Made by a program: the position numbers and the translations under genes. Source: Morganella morganii (GTDB lineage: Bacteria > Pseudomonadota > Gammaproteobacteria > Enterobacterales > Enterobacteriaceae). From it: a DNA stretch of 64,000 nt. The stretch covers positions 592,148-656,147 of the forward strand of contig NZ_NRQY01000002.1 of NCBI RefSeq assembly GCF_003996855.1, in the 5' to 3' direction. The notes below the pieces were generated by a model that made no database searches, was not told where the DNA came from, and saw only the letters and a program-made list of their open reading frames with translations. Below are positions 28,128 through 38,544 of the stretch, piece by piece (position 1 is the stretch's first letter; each line of letters starts with the position of its first letter).

Positions 28128-28745
28128 TTATACCTCCTCCGGGTTCGCCAGATGGCCTGTGGTATCCCCGACAGGACGGCTGTTGGCATTCAGTTTTAAA
28201 ACGATATTAGGATGTGTGTATTCCGCAGACGGCAGCGGCGCGATTTCCGCCAGTGTGCCGTATTTGGCACGCAGTTCCTCAATCGGCCCCATATCCAGTG
28301 CCCGCAGCGGGCAGGATTCGACACAAATCGGCTTTTTGCCTTCCGCGACGCGCTCATAACAGCCGTCACATTTGGTCATATGCCCTTTGACCTCATCAAA
28401 CTGCGGTGCGCCGTACGGGCACGCCATATGGCAGTAGCGGCAGCCGATACACACTTCCTCATTCACCACCACAAAGCCGTCTTCCCGCTTGTGCATTGCA
28501 CCGCTCGGGCAGACTTTGGCACAGGCCGGGTCATCACAGTGGTTACAGGAGATAGAGAGATAGTAAGCAAACACATTCTGCTGATATACACCATCCTGCT
28601 CTGTCCAGTCTCCCCCCGCATATTCATAGATGCGGCGGAAATTCACGTCCGGTGATAAATTTTTAAAGTCTTTACAGGCCAGCTCGCAGGTTTTGCAGCC
28701 GGTGCAGCGACCTGAATCAATGTAGAAACCATATTGCGTTGACAT
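28128..28745 (-). CDS. dmsB: DMSO reductase iron-sulfur subunit
   Basis: Electron-transfer subunit with four [4Fe-4S] clusters, 205 residues as in E. coli. Four cysteine groups are visible: CTGCKTCELAC near 14, CNHCDDPACAKVC near 67, CIGCRYCHMAC near 99 and CDGCYERVAEGKKPIC near 126. It carries electrons from DmsC to DmsA. The gap to dmsA is 11 bp and GGAAGC lies before the ATG. Confidence 0.95.
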   Translation of the reverse strand: MSTQYGFYIDSGRCTGCKTCELACKDFKNLSPDVNFRRIYEYAGGDWTEQDGVYQQNVFAYYLSISCNHCDDPACAKVCPSGAMHKREDGFVVVNEEVCIGCRYCHMACPYGAPQFDEVKGHMTKCDGCYERVAEGKKPICVESCPLRALDMGPIEELRAKYGTLAEIAPLPSAEYTHPNIVLKLNANSRPVGDTTGHLANPEEV

Positions 28746-28756
28746 AATTCGCTTCC

Positions 28757-31216
28757 TCAGGCCTTAACGACTTCAACCAGGTTGGAATGGGACGGATTCC
28801 CTTTCGCCAGCGGCGACGGGCGCTGAGTGGTTAACACGTTAATGCTGCCCGCGTGATCGATGCGATCGCCGTCCGGGCTGTACCATGCGCCTTCACCCAG
28901 ACCGACAACGCCCGGCAGAATACGCGGTGTGACTTTCACATTGACGCGCACTTCCCCGCGATCGTTGAAGACCTTCACATTATCGCCGTGCGTAATCCCG
29001 CGTTTCGCTGCATCAACAGGGTTAATCCACAGCTCCTGCGGACAGGCGGCTTTCAGCACATCAACGTTGCCGTAAGTGGAGTGAGTCCGGGATTTGTAGT
29101 GGAAACCGGTCATCTGTAACGGGTATTTTTCCTGAAGCGGATCACCGGCATGCTCAAAGCCTGCGGAATAAACCGGCAGCGGATGGATTTCATCCCCTTC
29201 ATTCAGTTCCCAGGTATCACGGAGTTCCGCCAGCTGCGCGGAATAGATCTCGATTTTGCCTGATGGTGTGGTCAGCGGATTAGCCTGCGGATCTTCACGG
29301 AAATCACGGTACGCCACATGGTGTCCCTGCGGGTCACGTTTTTTGAAAATGCCCTGTTTGCGGAATTCATCAAACTCCGGCAGTTCCGGCAGCGCGGCGC
29401 TGGACTGTTCATAGAGATGACGCAGCCACTCTTCCTGGGTACGCCCTTCGGTAAACTGATCACCAACACCCATCCGTTTGGCGATTTCGCTGGTCATGTC
29501 ATAGATGTTGCGGCTTTCAAAGCGCGGGGCGATTGCCTGATCGGCAAAAATCACATACCCCATGTTGCCCGCAGAGGCATCCATACAGAAATCCATCTGT
29601 TCGGAAGCCGTGCAGTCCGGCAGCAGGATATCCGCATATTTGGCGGAGGAGGTCAGGTGGTTATCGATCACCACAATCATCTCGCACTTGCTCTCATCCT
29701 GAAGGATGTCATGGGTGCGGTTGATTTCGGAGTGCTGGTTTACCAGGCAGTTACCGGCATAGTTCCAGACCATTTTGATCGGCACATCCAGCTTGTCTTT
29801 ACCGCGCACACCATCACGGGTGGCGGTCATCTCTTCGCCGCGCAGAATGGCATCTGTCCACATAAACATGGAGATACTGGTGTTCACCGGGTTGGTCAGT
29901 GTCGGCATGCGGACAAACGGGATGGCATAAGAGCCTTCACGTGCACCGGTGTTACCGCCGTTGATCCCCACGTTGCCGGTCAGAATAGAGAGCATGGCAA
30001 TGGCACGGGATGCAGTTTCGCCGTTTGAGCGGCGCTGCGGACCCCAGCCCTGGGTGATATACGCCGGTTTGGCAGTACCGATTTCCCGCGCCAGTTTCAC
30101 AATCCGCGCAGCCGGAATACCGGTGATTTTTGCCGCCCATTCCGGGGTTTTCGCCACACCATCCGGCCCTTCACCTAAAATATAGGCTTTATAATGGCCG
30201 TTGGCCGGGGCACCGGCCGGCATCGTGGTTTCGTCATAACCGACGCAATATTTGTCGAGGAACGGCTTATCCACCAAGTCTTCATTGATCATCACATACG
30301 CCAGCGCGCTGACCAGTGCGGCATCGGTACCCGGACGGATCGGGATCCATTCATCCTCACGCCCTGCCCCGGTATCGGTATAACGCGGGTCGATGATAAT
30401 CATGCGGGCATTTGATTTTTCACGTGCCTGCTCAACATAATAGGTCACACCGCCGCCGCTCATGCGGGTTTCGCCCGGGTTATTGCCGAACAGTACCACC
30501 AGCTTACTGTTTTCAATATCTGACGGGCTGTTACCGTCCGCCCAGCCACCGTAGGTGTAATTCAGACCAGCCGCAATCTGCGCGGTACTGTAGTCGCCGT
30601 AGTGATTCAGATAACCGCCGCAGCAGTTCATCAGGCGGGCGATCAGCGTGCCTCCCGGCGGCCAGGATTTGGTCATGGTGCCGCCGAGAGTGCCGGTACC
30701 ATAGTTGAGATAAATGGATTCGTTACCGTAATCGCGGATCAGGCGCTTCATCGTGCCTGCGATGGTATTAAACGCTTCTTCCCAGGTAATACGCTCGAAC
30801 TTATTTTCGCCGCGTTTACCGACACGTTTCATCGGGTATTTCAGGCGATCCGGATTATACACCCGGCGGCGCATGGATCGGCCGCGCAGACAGGCGCGTA
30901 CCTGATGCAGCTCTTCGTAAACATCATCTCCGGTATTGTCGGTTTCAACATATCTGATTTCACCGTCAACCACATGCATCCGTAACGGGCAGCGGCTGCC
31001 GCAGTTAACCGTACAGGCGCTCCAGACCACTTTCTCATCAGACGCCGCCACAGGTGCGGGGGTATTTTCAGCAGCAGAAACTGCACGGCTGAACGGGAGA
31101 GATAACCCGCCCGCTGCAATTGCCAGACCGCCCGCCGCACCGGAGGCTTTGACAAACCCCCTGCGCGTCAGCGGCGCGGTGAATAACGCCGTTTTTTTCA
31201 TCTTTGTCATATACAT
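28757..31216 (-). CDS. dmsA: DMSO reductase catalytic molybdopterin subunit
   Basis: Mo-bisMGD enzyme reducing DMSO and N-oxides as terminal electron acceptors. The protein is 819 residues (E. coli 814). Twin-arginine signal TRRGFVKASG near 17-26, then a [4Fe-4S] motif from CTVNCGSRCPLRMH near 68; the Mo-ligand serine is in HYGDYSTAQI near 200. Three ATGs are possible (31216, 31210, 31201); 31216 has the weak AGCGAG ahead. It is first in the operon, under an FNR-type promoter. It could prefer other S- or N-oxides. Confidence 0.94.
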   Translation of the reverse strand: MYMTKMKKTALFTAPLTRRGFVKASGAAGGLAIAAGGLSLPFSRAVSAAENTPAPVAASDEKVVWSACTVNCGSRCPLRMHVVDGEIRYVETDNTGDDVYEELHQVRACLRGRSMRRRVYNPDRLKYPMKRVGKRGENKFERITWEEAFNTIAGTMKRLIRDYGNESIYLNYGTGTLGGTMTKSWPPGGTLIARLMNCCGGYLNHYGDYSTAQIAAGLNYTYGGWADGNSPSDIENSKLVVLFGNNPGETRMSGGGVTYYVEQAREKSNARMIIIDPRYTDTGAGREDEWIPIRPGTDAALVSALAYVMINEDLVDKPFLDKYCVGYDETTMPAGAPANGHYKAYILGEGPDGVAKTPEWAAKITGIPAARIVKLAREIGTAKPAYITQGWGPQRRSNGETASRAIAMLSILTGNVGINGGNTGAREGSYAIPFVRMPTLTNPVNTSISMFMWTDAILRGEEMTATRDGVRGKDKLDVPIKMVWNYAGNCLVNQHSEINRTHDILQDESKCEMIVVIDNHLTSSAKYADILLPDCTASEQMDFCMDASAGNMGYVIFADQAIAPRFESRNIYDMTSEIAKRMGVGDQFTEGRTQEEWLRHLYEQSSAALPELPEFDEFRKQGIFKKRDPQGHHVAYRDFREDPQANPLTTPSGKIEIYSAQLAELRDTWELNEGDEIHPLPVYSAGFEHAGDPLQEKYPLQMTGFHYKSRTHSTYGNVDVLKAACPQELWINPVDAAKRGITHGDNVKVFNDRGEVRVNVKVTPRILPGVVGLGEGAWYSPDGDRIDHAGSINVLTTQRPSPLAKGNPSHSNLVEVVKA

Positions 31217-31327
31217 TGCTCGCTTAATTGGTTTTGTTATCGTTATTATTGTTATTGCCGGATTAACGGCTTATTTTCTGATTACGACTGGTAACTATTC
31301 GCAACAAATTATTTGCAATACAATAAC

Positions 31328-31376
31328 CTGCATTTATTTTACGGTTTTACGATTCAGCCGGGTTGTCTTGTATCAA
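31328..31376 (-). promoter_or_regulatory. FNR-dependent class II promoter of dmsABC
   Basis: On the minus strand TTGAT-ACAA-GACAA (31376-31363) matches the FNR site in one half perfectly and in the other in four of five bases. A -10 box TAAAAT (31341-31336) lies at the right distance to put the FNR centre at -41.5 from a start near 31328. This fits anaerobic induction, known for dmsABC. Confidence 0.75.
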
Positions 31377-31544
31377 AAAATGAGTGTGTGAAACGCAGAT
31401 TATTGATCCCGTTAGTGGCAGACGACATCCGGTCATGGGAAAATAGCGGCCGGATTAATATGATAATCAGGCAAAGGAATTAACGTTATCAGACGCAGCA
31501 CACTCAACTACCTGATAAACGGCGAAAAAACCACACCGCCATCA

Positions 31545-32390
31545 GTGAATGATCACTGTGTCAGGAAAAGACTTAAAAACAGTCAGTGTGATAACTGTGC
31601 CGCCTGCTGTCCGGCAGATGCGGTAACGTTCAGTTATCTTGACGTCAGCATTGATAATGACCGCTGTTTTCAGTGCGGAAACTGCCTGTTTGTCTGCCCG
31701 TCTGATGCGATTGAACATATACCTGTCCGCGAACGCAGTTATAACAATAGCGGACAACTGGTAGTGGAAAAGAAAGAAACACCGGCCAGTGCGGAAGAAC
31801 TGATGGTCTGGCACCGGCAGTACCATATCCGCGGAATACAGATATCTGAACCGGAAGTTGATAAATGGCTGCCGGTAGTGGCAGAACTGAATCTGCGCCT
31901 GAAAGCACTCGGCGAGCCGATCTGGCAGCTGACTATCATCCCTCTGCCGCAGGTGGATACCGGAAAGCGCTTTGCGTTGTTCCGGCAGAAAACCGTCAGT
32001 GCGGAGCTGAATACCGGCCGTGCCAGAACCGGGCTGAATGAGCGCAAAAAACTCTGGCCGGATGACAGCTGGTTTGATGTCCGCCCGGATACAGAAAACT
32101 GTATTTTGTGTACCGCCTGCGCGGCAGTGTGCCAGGAGGGTGGGATCACGATTGCGGACAATCAGTTTACCGTGGATAAAACGAAATGCAGCGGCTGCAT
32201 GAGCTGCCGCGATGTTTGTTTCCCGAAAGCGATTGATGTCACACCGCAGGCAGAGAAAAATAGTCAGCCGGTTCGCTATGCTTATTTTGATGCTCATTGC
32301 AGCAGCTGCCACCTGCCTTTTATGAGCTGGCAGCCGGGACAAACATTATGTCCGGTATGCCGCTCACGGAAAGAAAAAGGCTGGTTGTAA
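31545..32390 (+). CDS. Multi-cluster 4Fe-4S ferredoxin-like protein
   Basis: Cytoplasmic electron carrier or assembly protein with four [4Fe-4S] cysteine groups: C-x9-CDNCAACCP near 5-23, CFQCGNCLFVCP near 42, CILCTACAAVC near 187 and CSGCMSCRDVCFP near 214; then a CSSC...CPVC pair near the end, like a zinc ribbon. No canonical ATG fits. The frame's first usual codon is GTG at 31545, with no ribosome site. The same frame stays open upstream, and AAAGGA at 31473-31478 points to ATC at 31488, giving an extra 19 residues (RRSTLNYLINGEKTT...). It is divergent from dmsA and ends at a terminator; a role in anaerobic respiration is inferred. Confidence 0.75.
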   Translation: MNDHCVRKRLKNSQCDNCAACCPADAVTFSYLDVSIDNDRCFQCGNCLFVCPSDAIEHIPVRERSYNNSGQLVVEKKETPASAEELMVWHRQYHIRGIQISEPEVDKWLPVVAELNLRLKALGEPIWQLTIIPLPQVDTGKRFALFRQKTVSAELNTGRARTGLNERKKLWPDDSWFDVRPDTENCILCTACAAVCQEGGITIADNQFTVDKTKCSGCMSCRDVCFPKAIDVTPQAEKNSQPVRYAYFDAHCSSCHLPFMSWQPGQTLCPVCRSRKEKGWL

Positions 32391-32401
32391 CGGATATAAA
32401 A

Positions 32402-32421
32402 AAAGCGCCTTACGGCGCTTT
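32402..32421. terminator. Bidirectional terminator between ferredoxin gene and trpS
   Basis: 8-bp stem AAAGCGCC/GGCGCTTT with loop TTAC. The minus strand continues with a run of T for trpS; the plus strand with TCTTC. Confidence 0.88.
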
Positions 32422-32444
32422 CTTCAGTTTATCTGTCTCAGCTG

Positions 32445-33473
32445 TTACAGCGGGCGACGCACAAAACCAATCGCGTCGTGGACTTTATCCAGAGTGACCT
32501 GTGCACGGGCAGAAGCTTTCTCAGCCCCCTCTTTCATCACACGGTTCAGTAATACATCATCGTTACGGATTTCGTGATATCGGGTCTGTAACTCTGTCAG
32601 CATTCCGGAAACAGCATCTGCCACCGCACCTTTGAGGTGACCGTACATCTGGCCTTCAAATTCCGCTTCCAGTGCGGCAACCGGTTTGCCGGTGACACCG
32701 GAGAGGATATCCAGCAGGTTGGAGACACCCGGTTTATTTTCCAAATCATAAATCACACGAGGCGGCTCTTCGGAGTCTGTTACCGCACGTTTGATTTTCT
32801 TCGCGGCCGATTTCGGATCTTCCAGCAGTGCGATCAGGTTGTTACGGTTGTCATCAGACTTCGACATTTTTTTCGCCGGGTCCTGTAACGCCATCACGCG
32901 GGAGCCGCCCGACGGGATAAACGGATCCGGTACCACAAACACATCACCGTAAATGGCATTGAAGCGCTGTGCGATATCGCGGCTCAGCTCCAGATGCTGT
33001 TTCTGGTCGATACCGACCGGCACCTGATTGGTCTGATACAGCAGAATATCTGCGGCCATCAGCACCGGATAGTCAAACAGACCGGCGTTGATATTTTCAG
33101 CATGACGGGCTGATTTATCTTTAAACTGCGTCATGCGGCTCAGTTCGCCGAAATAGGTGTAGCAGTTCAGCGCCCAGCCCAGCTGTGCATGCTGCGGCAC
33201 ATGGGATTGAACAAACAGCGTATTTTTCGCCGGCTCAAGACCGCAGGCCATATAGAGTGACAGCGTATCCAGAGTGCGTTTGCGCAGCTCTGCCGGGTCC
33301 TGACGGACGGTAATCGCATGCTGATCGACGATGCAGTAAATGCAGTCAAAATCATCCTGCATTTTCACCCACTGACGCAGCGCGCCCATGTAGTTACCGA
33401 TAGTCAGTTCGCCGGAAGGCTGTGCGCCGCTGAAAACAACGGGTTTATGTGCTTTGGTGTTAGTTCCGCTCAT
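32445..33473 (-). CDS. trpS: Tryptophanyl-tRNA synthetase
   Basis: Class I synthetase charging tRNA-Trp. The protein is 342 residues (E. coli 334). The HIGH-like motif is [11 protein letters not shown] near 20-29 and the KMSKS motif is [10 protein letters not shown] near 200. The ATG at 33473, two bases past the gph stop with AAGGA ahead, gives [21 protein letters not shown]; the open frame from 33548 is inside gph. It ends the damX-dam-rpe-gph-trpS run, the E. coli order. Confidence 0.97.
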   Translation of the reverse strand: MSGTNTKAHKPVVFSGAQPSGELTIGNYMGALRQWVKMQDDFDCIYCIVDQHAITVRQDPAELRKRTLDTLSLYMACGLEPAKNTLFVQSHVPQHAQLGWALNCYTYFGELSRMTQFKDKSARHAENINAGLFDYPVLMAADILLYQTNQVPVGIDQKQHLELSRDIAQRFNAIYGDVFVVPDPFIPSGGSRVMALQDPAKKMSKSDDNRNNLIALLEDPKSAAKKIKRAVTDSEEPPRVIYDLENKPGVSNLLDILSGVTGKPVAALEAEFEGQMYGHLKGAVADAVSGMLTELQTRYHEIRNDDVLLNRVMKEGAEKASARAQVTLDKVHDAIGFVRRPL

Positions 33474-33475
33474 GA

Positions 33476-34195
33476 TTATCCTTCCTGATGAGTTAACGGA
33501 GACAGCCCGAGCGCCGGTAACAGACCGGAAAAGTCGGACAGTACGCAATCCGGGTTGCTGTCAGCAATCGGAATACCGTAGTTGTAGCCGTAGGTCAGGC
33601 CGACACACGGACATTCTGCTGCCTGTGCCGCCAGGATGTCATTGCGGGAATCCCCGACAAACAGCATCTCTTCCTTACGCAGCCCGAACTCACCCAGCGT
33701 CAGGTAGAGCGGAGCCGGATGCGGCTTCTTATTTTTCACATCATCCCCGCCGAGCACGACAGAGAAGAAATCAGCAATATCCAGTTCTTTCAGCAGCGGG
33801 GCAATAAACGGGGTCGGTTTGTTAGTGACGATAGCCAGATCCATGCCTGCATCCGCCAGAACCTGTAATACCGGCTTCACGTGTGCAAACAGCGGGCTGC
33901 CGGTTTTCACGGCATCAGCATAAAATTCATCAAATAACTGACGGCATTTCGCATGCAGCGCAGCATCCGGTGCAGAGCCGGTCGCCCACGTCAGCGCGCG
34001 CTCCAGTAAAATATCAACGCCGTTACCAATCCAGACGGTGACATTCTCTTTCCCGGCTTTCTGATAGCCGAGTGCCTCTAACGCACGGTCTGTGGCATCT
34101 GCCAGGCCGTGAATACTGTCAACCAGTGTGCCGTCCAGGTCAAATGCAACGGCTTTAATCCCTGTAAATTGCTGTACTGCTGTTTTCTCTGTCAT
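33476..34195 (-). CDS. gph: Phosphoglycolate phosphatase
   Basis: HAD-superfamily hydrolase removing phosphoglycolate, a by-product of DNA repair. The protein is 239 residues (E. coli 252). Motif I with nucleophile Asp is [13 protein letters not shown] at 16-28; motif II VTNKPTP near 125; motif [15 protein letters not shown] near 180. The start overlaps the rpe stop by ATGA. Confidence 0.95.
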   Translation of the reverse strand: MTEKTAVQQFTGIKAVAFDLDGTLVDSIHGLADATDRALEALGYQKAGKENVTVWIGNGVDILLERALTWATGSAPDAALHAKCRQLFDEFYADAVKTGSPLFAHVKPVLQVLADAGMDLAIVTNKPTPFIAPLLKELDIADFFSVVLGGDDVKNKKPHPAPLYLTLGEFGLRKEEMLFVGDSRNDILAAQAAECPCVGLTYGYNYGIPIADSNPDCVLSDFSGLLPALGLSPLTHQEG

Positions 34196-34866
34196 GCTGA
34201 AACCTTTGTTAATTCTTTACGCATATCATCAATCACGGCTTTGTAATCCGGCTTGCCGAAAATCGCGGAACCGGCCACAAACATATCCGCACCGGCCTGC
34301 GCCACTGCTGCGATATTTTCAGTATTAATCCCGCCATCCACTTCCAGACGGATGTCACGGCCGCTGGCATCAATGCGGCGGCGGACTTCTTCCACTTTTT
34401 TCAGTGTTTCCGGAATAAAGGACTGACCACCGAAGCCGGGGTTTACTGACATCAGCAGGATCAGATCCAGTTTATCAATGACATAATCGAGGTAACTGAG
34501 CGGCGTGGCCGGGTTGAATACCAGGCCCGGTTTACAGCCGCATTCGCGGATAAGCTGAATGGTGCGATCAACGTGCTCGCTCGCTTCCGCGTGGAATGAA
34601 ATGTAGGTTGCGCCCGCTTTGGCAAAGTCCGGCACAATGCGATCCACCGGTTTGACCATCAGATGCACATCAATCGGTGCGGTAATACCGTAATCACGCA
34701 GGGCTTTACACACCATCGGCCCGATAGTCAGGTTCGGGACATAATGGTTGTCCATCACGTCGAAGTGAACCACATCGCCGCCTGCGGCGAGAACCTTCGC
34801 GGTGTCTTCCCCCAGACGGGCAAAGTCAGCAGATAAAATGGACGGAGCAATCAAAAACTCTTTCAT
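34192..34866 (-). CDS. rpe: Ribulose-phosphate 3-epimerase
   Basis: TIM-barrel enzyme of the pentose phosphate pathway interconverting ribulose-5- and xylulose-5-phosphate. The protein is 224 residues (E. coli 225). Metal and catalytic residues are in [12 protein letters not shown] at 34-45 and [11 protein letters not shown] near 174-184; [10 protein letters not shown] is the phosphate loop. AGAGGAAAC lies before the ATG. It is coupled to gph. Confidence 0.97.
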   Translation of the reverse strand: MKEFLIAPSILSADFARLGEDTAKVLAAGGDVVHFDVMDNHYVPNLTIGPMVCKALRDYGITAPIDVHLMVKPVDRIVPDFAKAGATYISFHAEASEHVDRTIQLIRECGCKPGLVFNPATPLSYLDYVIDKLDLILLMSVNPGFGGQSFIPETLKKVEEVRRRIDASGRDIRLEVDGGINTENIAAVAQAGADMFVAGSAIFGKPDYKAVIDDMRKELTKVSA

Positions 34867-34906
34867 TCCTGTTTCCTCTTAATAAGACGCCGCCGGGTTC
34901 AACGGC

Positions 34907-35740
34907 TTACTGTCCGCGGTAAAGCGCCAGTAATTCATTCACTTTCTGGCGGTTAAGTGTATTGCGGCTGATAGTACGGCGCACTTTGACAATATGCAGT
35001 TGCGCCTGATGATACCACTCCCGGGTCAGGGGGGTGTCATGATTCGAAATCAGAACCGGAATTTTGCGATCCGACGAAAGCATTTGTGCCAGCTGTGCCA
35101 GGTTCTGCTGCTCCGGCAACCCGAATCCGCTGGCATGATACGCCGTAAAATTGGCTGTCAGTGATAACGGCGCATAAGGCGGATCACAATAGACAATATC
35201 CCCGGCACCTGCATTTTCCATGCTGGTCACATAAGACTGGCAGACAAACGTGGCGTTGCGGGCTTTTTCCGCGAACCATAACAGTTCAGCTTCAGGAAAA
35301 TAGGGTTTGCGGTAGCGCCCGAAGGGCACATTAAACCGGCCTTTGGAATTATAACGGCACAAACCGTTATAACAATGGCGGTTCAGATAGAGAAACAGAA
35401 TGCTGCGCTGGAAATGATCCGTGCTCTGATTAAACTGTTCCCGCAGGGTATAGTATTGTAATTCATCATTAAATTGCGGCGTAAACAGTTTGCGGGACTC
35501 ATCAATAAATTCCTGAGTCCGCTGTTTTACCATCGTGTAGAGGTGGATAAGATCACTGTTGATATCCGCCAGTACATAGCGCGGATAATCTGTATTGAGA
35601 AAAACTGACCCCGCGCCGACAAAGGGCTCTATAAGACAATCACCCTCCGGCAGATGCCGTTTTATTTCATCTGCCAGAGTGTATTTTCCGCCGGCCCACT
35701 TCAAAAATGCGCGTTGTTTCTTCATGCTGTCTGTAATCAT
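34907..35740 (-). CDS. dam: DNA adenine methylase (GATC)
   Basis: Methylates adenine in GATC for mismatch repair and replication timing. The protein is 277 residues. The SAM-binding FVGAGSVF motif is near 38-45 and the catalytic DPPY motif is in IVYCDPPYAPL near 185. Two starts are possible: 35740 (MITDSMKKQRAFLKWAGGKYTL) or 35725 (MKKQRAFLKW), the latter aligning with the E. coli start; neither has a strong ribosome site. It lies between damX and rpe as in E. coli, not next to a restriction gene, so is the housekeeping enzyme. Confidence 0.95.
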   Translation of the reverse strand: MITDSMKKQRAFLKWAGGKYTLADEIKRHLPEGDCLIEPFVGAGSVFLNTDYPRYVLADINSDLIHLYTMVKQRTQEFIDESRKLFTPQFNDELQYYTLREQFNQSTDHFQRSILFLYLNRHCYNGLCRYNSKGRFNVPFGRYRKPYFPEAELLWFAEKARNATFVCQSYVTSMENAGAGDIVYCDPPYAPLSLTANFTAYHASGFGLPEQQNLAQLAQMLSSDRKIPVLISNHDTPLTREWYHQAQLHIVKVRRTISRNTLNRQKVNELLALYRGQ

Positions 35741-35812
35741 TGCTCAAAAAGGCCAGAGCCGCCGATTCTGCTCTGTTTCAGACAGCAAATCAGCACCTGA
35801 CGGAATCCGTGT

Positions 35813-36757
35813 TTATTTTTTCATGTCCTGATGCACTTGCTGCATCTTTCTGACCCACGGTTTTTTCCCCTGAATTTCAGCAGGCAGACGCTCAACTTCC
35901 CGTTTTGCATCCCCGACTGTCGGGAAATTACCGTATACCAGGACATACCACGATTTTCCGTTGCGTGTTGTTTCATAAACCTGATAGTTGGATAAACCGT
36001 GCTTCTGTGCAAAGGCTTTCAGTGTATCCGCACGGCTCGCGCTGCTCAGTTGCAGGGTATAGCTCCCGGCAGGGGCTTTGGCGATCGCAGTACTGCTTTT
36101 CGCCGGTGCCGCTGTGGCCGGTTTGGTCGTTTCGCGTGGTTTAGCCGGTGTTGCCGTAGTGGTTTTCACCGGCTGCGGTTTCACCTGCTGTACCGGTTTC
36201 TTCGGCTCTTCCTGCGGTGTGACCACCGGCGGCAGATTATTCATATTCTGCTGCGCCGCATTATTGATACCCGTCTGCGTATTTCCCTGATTCAGGGCAT
36301 CGTTAATATCCCCCGGGATATCCACGCGCTGACCGGTGCCGGTTGTCTGTGACGGCTGTTGTGCCTGTGTCGGCAGATTATTGATAGCCGGAAGATTTAT
36401 GCCGGTCTGCCCGCTCTGAGACGGAACCGGTTCGGCCGGCTGTAACGGTGTTGCACCGTCATTACTGCCGGTACCGAGCGTAATCGGGCGTTCGTCGTTT
36501 TGTGCCTGCTGCGGTGCTTCCGGCTCTGACGGCGATTTCAGCGCGGAGCTTATCGCAATAATCAGTAATACCAGGACCACAACCGCCACGCCAATCATCA
36601 TCTGCTGGCGGGAGACGGCAAACTTAGGCCGTGACTGCGGCGGGCGCGGACGCGGATTACGGCGCTCCGGCCTGTCAGATGCGTCCGGACGGATAGATTC
36701 ATCATCCGGCTGGCTGAAAATCTGTGGTTCTTGCTTTTCGGGTTTAAAGCCGTCCAT
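35813..36757 (-). CDS. damX: SPOR-domain cell division protein DamX
   Basis: Bitopic inner-membrane protein of the division septum. The protein is 314 residues (E. coli 428). Cytoplasmic part 1-50, rich in Pro and Arg; membrane helix about 53-71; long Gln/Pro/Thr-rich periplasmic linker; SPOR peptidoglycan-binding domain about 230-305 (SYTLQLSSASRADTLKAFAQ, then WYVLVYGNFPTVGDAKREV). It is shorter than in E. coli, mainly in the linker. GGGAGGG precedes the ATG. Confidence 0.92.
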   Translation of the reverse strand: MDGFKPEKQEPQIFSQPDDESIRPDASDRPERRNPRPRPPQSRPKFAVSRQQMMIGVAVVVLVLLIIAISSALKSPSEPEAPQQAQNDERPITLGTGSNDGATPLQPAEPVPSQSGQTGINLPAINNLPTQAQQPSQTTGTGQRVDIPGDINDALNQGNTQTGINNAAQQNMNNLPPVVTPQEEPKKPVQQVKPQPVKTTTATPAKPRETTKPATAAPAKSSTAIAKAPAGSYTLQLSSASRADTLKAFAQKHGLSNYQVYETTRNGKSWYVLVYGNFPTVGDAKREVERLPAEIQGKKPWVRKMQQVHQDMKK

Positions 36758-36905
36758 TTTGCCCTCCCATCAGAGCAGAAACTGTATCTTTGGATATAAC
36801 AGAAGAGAATTGACGCCCGGTGAGCGCGTCATAATGCGTAGTGTAACCATTTTCCCGGCACTCAGCGAGACCGATATAAAAAAACATTCTGTCGCGCATC
36901 TCCCG

Positions 36906-37988
36906 TTAAACGGACTGAATGGCAGCCAGCACCTTGTCATGCGGAATATCCGCACGGACAACCGACCGGCCGATAGTTTCCGGGACAATCAGATGCAGTT
37001 TACCGCCCTGTACTTTTTTATCCCGCATCATATGCGGCAGATAGGCTTCCGCCGGCATGGATTCCGGTCCGCGCACCGGCAGCCCGGCACGGGTAAGCAG
37101 TGCAATAACCCGCTCAGTCTCTTCCGGGCGGAAGGTACCGAGCAGTTCAGCCGTACGTGCAGCCATCACCATCCCTGCGGCGACGGCCTCGCCGTGCAGC
37201 CAGACACCATAGCCCATCTCCGCCTCAATAGCGTGGCCGAATGTGTGGCCGAGATTCAGCAGTGCGCGCAGCCCGCTGGTCTCTTTTTCATCCGCAGCCA
37301 CCACCTGAGCTTTCAGCTCACAGCAGCGGTGGATGCAGTACGCCATCGCCTGCGGGTCAAGTGACAGCAGACGATCGATATTCTCTTCCAGCCAGATAAA
37401 GAAATCGTGATCCAGAATAATGCCGTATTTGATGACTTCCGCCAGACCCGAAGCCAGCTCGCGGCGCGGCAGGGAGTTCAGGCAATCGAGGTCAATTACC
37501 ACACTGACCGGCTGCCAGAAGGCACCAATCATATTTTTACCCAGCGGATGGTTCACACCGGTTTTACCACCGACAGAAGAATCCACCTGAGACAACAGGG
37601 TGGTCGGCACCTGGATAAAACGGACGCCACGCTGATAGCTTGCTGCCGCAAATCCGGTCAGATCACCGATAACACCACCGCCCAGCGCAATCAGCGTGGT
37701 ATCACGCCCGTGATTGTGCTCCAGCAGTGCGGTAAAAATGCGATCAAGCGTGGTCAGGGATTTGTATTGCTCACCGTCCGGCAGAATCACGGAATCCGCC
37801 TGCACACCCGCGTTCGCCAGGTTATCGGTCAGTGTCTGAAGGTACAGCGGGGCAAGTGTTTCGTTGGTGACTATCATTGCACGCTGACCGGTGGTCAGCG
37901 GCGCAAAGGTGCCGGAGAGGGAAAAGAGACCCGGAGCAATTGAAATAGGATAAGCACGCTCACCCAGAGTCACAGTCACTTTTTCCAT
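36906..37988 (-). CDS. aroB: 3-dehydroquinate synthase
   Basis: Second step of the shikimate pathway, NAD- and zinc-dependent. The protein is 360 residues (E. coli 362). The cofactor loop DGEQYKSL is near 71, [13 protein letters not shown] near 104-116, zinc ligands in [18 protein letters not shown] near 245-262 and HGEAVAAGM near 264-272. It follows aroK by 31 bp. The 148-bp gap to damX (36758-36905) shows no terminator, so transcription may run on. Confidence 0.97.
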   Translation of the reverse strand: MEKVTVTLGERAYPISIAPGLFSLSGTFAPLTTGQRAMIVTNETLAPLYLQTLTDNLANAGVQADSVILPDGEQYKSLTTLDRIFTALLEHNHGRDTTLIALGGGVIGDLTGFAAASYQRGVRFIQVPTTLLSQVDSSVGGKTGVNHPLGKNMIGAFWQPVSVVIDLDCLNSLPRRELASGLAEVIKYGIILDHDFFIWLEENIDRLLSLDPQAMAYCIHRCCELKAQVVAADEKETSGLRALLNLGHTFGHAIEAEMGYGVWLHGEAVAAGMVMAARTAELLGTFRPEETERVIALLTRAGLPVRGPESMPAEAYLPHMMRDKKVQGGKLHLIVPETIGRSVVRADIPHDKVLAAIQSV

Positions 37989-38019
37989 GGCACCTCCGCA
38001 TGTTGCCGGTAATATAAAA

Positions 38020-38544
38020 TTAACTGTTAGTTTCTAACAGTTCAATAATTTGATTTGCAACCACTTTTGCACTCTGATCATCGGTATGGATAGTGATATC
38101 CGCGATCTCTTCATACATCGGATTACGTTCATCGGCCAGTTTGACCAGGACTTCCCGGACCGGCTCATCGACCTGTAACAACGGACGCTTTTTATCGCGC
38201 TGTGTCCGGGCCAGTTGTTTTTCAATATTGGTCTCAAGGTACACAACCACACCCCGCGCAGACAGGCGGTTGCGGGTTTCCCGTGACTTGACGGAACCCC
38301 CGCCGGTAGCCAGGACGATACCCTGCTTTTCAGTCAGTTCATTGATGATTTTTTCTTCACGCAGGCGAAAACCTTCTTCACCTTCGACATCAAACACCCA
38401 GCCCACATCGGCTCCGGTGCGGCGTTCAATTTCCTGGTCGGAATCAAAAAATTCCATATTTAATTGCTGAGCCAGCTGACGACCAATAGTACTTTTGCCG
38501 GCACCCATCGGGCCGACAAGAAAGATATTGCGTTTCTCTGCCAT
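38020..38544 (-). CDS. aroK: Shikimate kinase I
   Basis: Phosphorylates shikimate with ATP. The protein is 174 residues (E. coli 173). Walker [12 protein letters not shown] at 11-21, the shikimate-binding [11 protein letters not shown] near 34-44 and [14 protein letters not shown] near 79-92. It is first of the aroK-aroB pair, under a leader of up to 515 bp (38545-39059) shared with the end of the hof operon. Confidence 0.96.
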   Translation of the reverse strand: MAEKRNIFLVGPMGAGKSTIGRQLAQQLNMEFFDSDQEIERRTGADVGWVFDVEGEEGFRLREEKIINELTEKQGIVLATGGGSVKSRETRNRLSARGVVVYLETNIEKQLARTQRDKKRPLLQVDEPVREVLVKLADERNPMYEEIADITIHTDDQSAKVVANQIIELLETNS

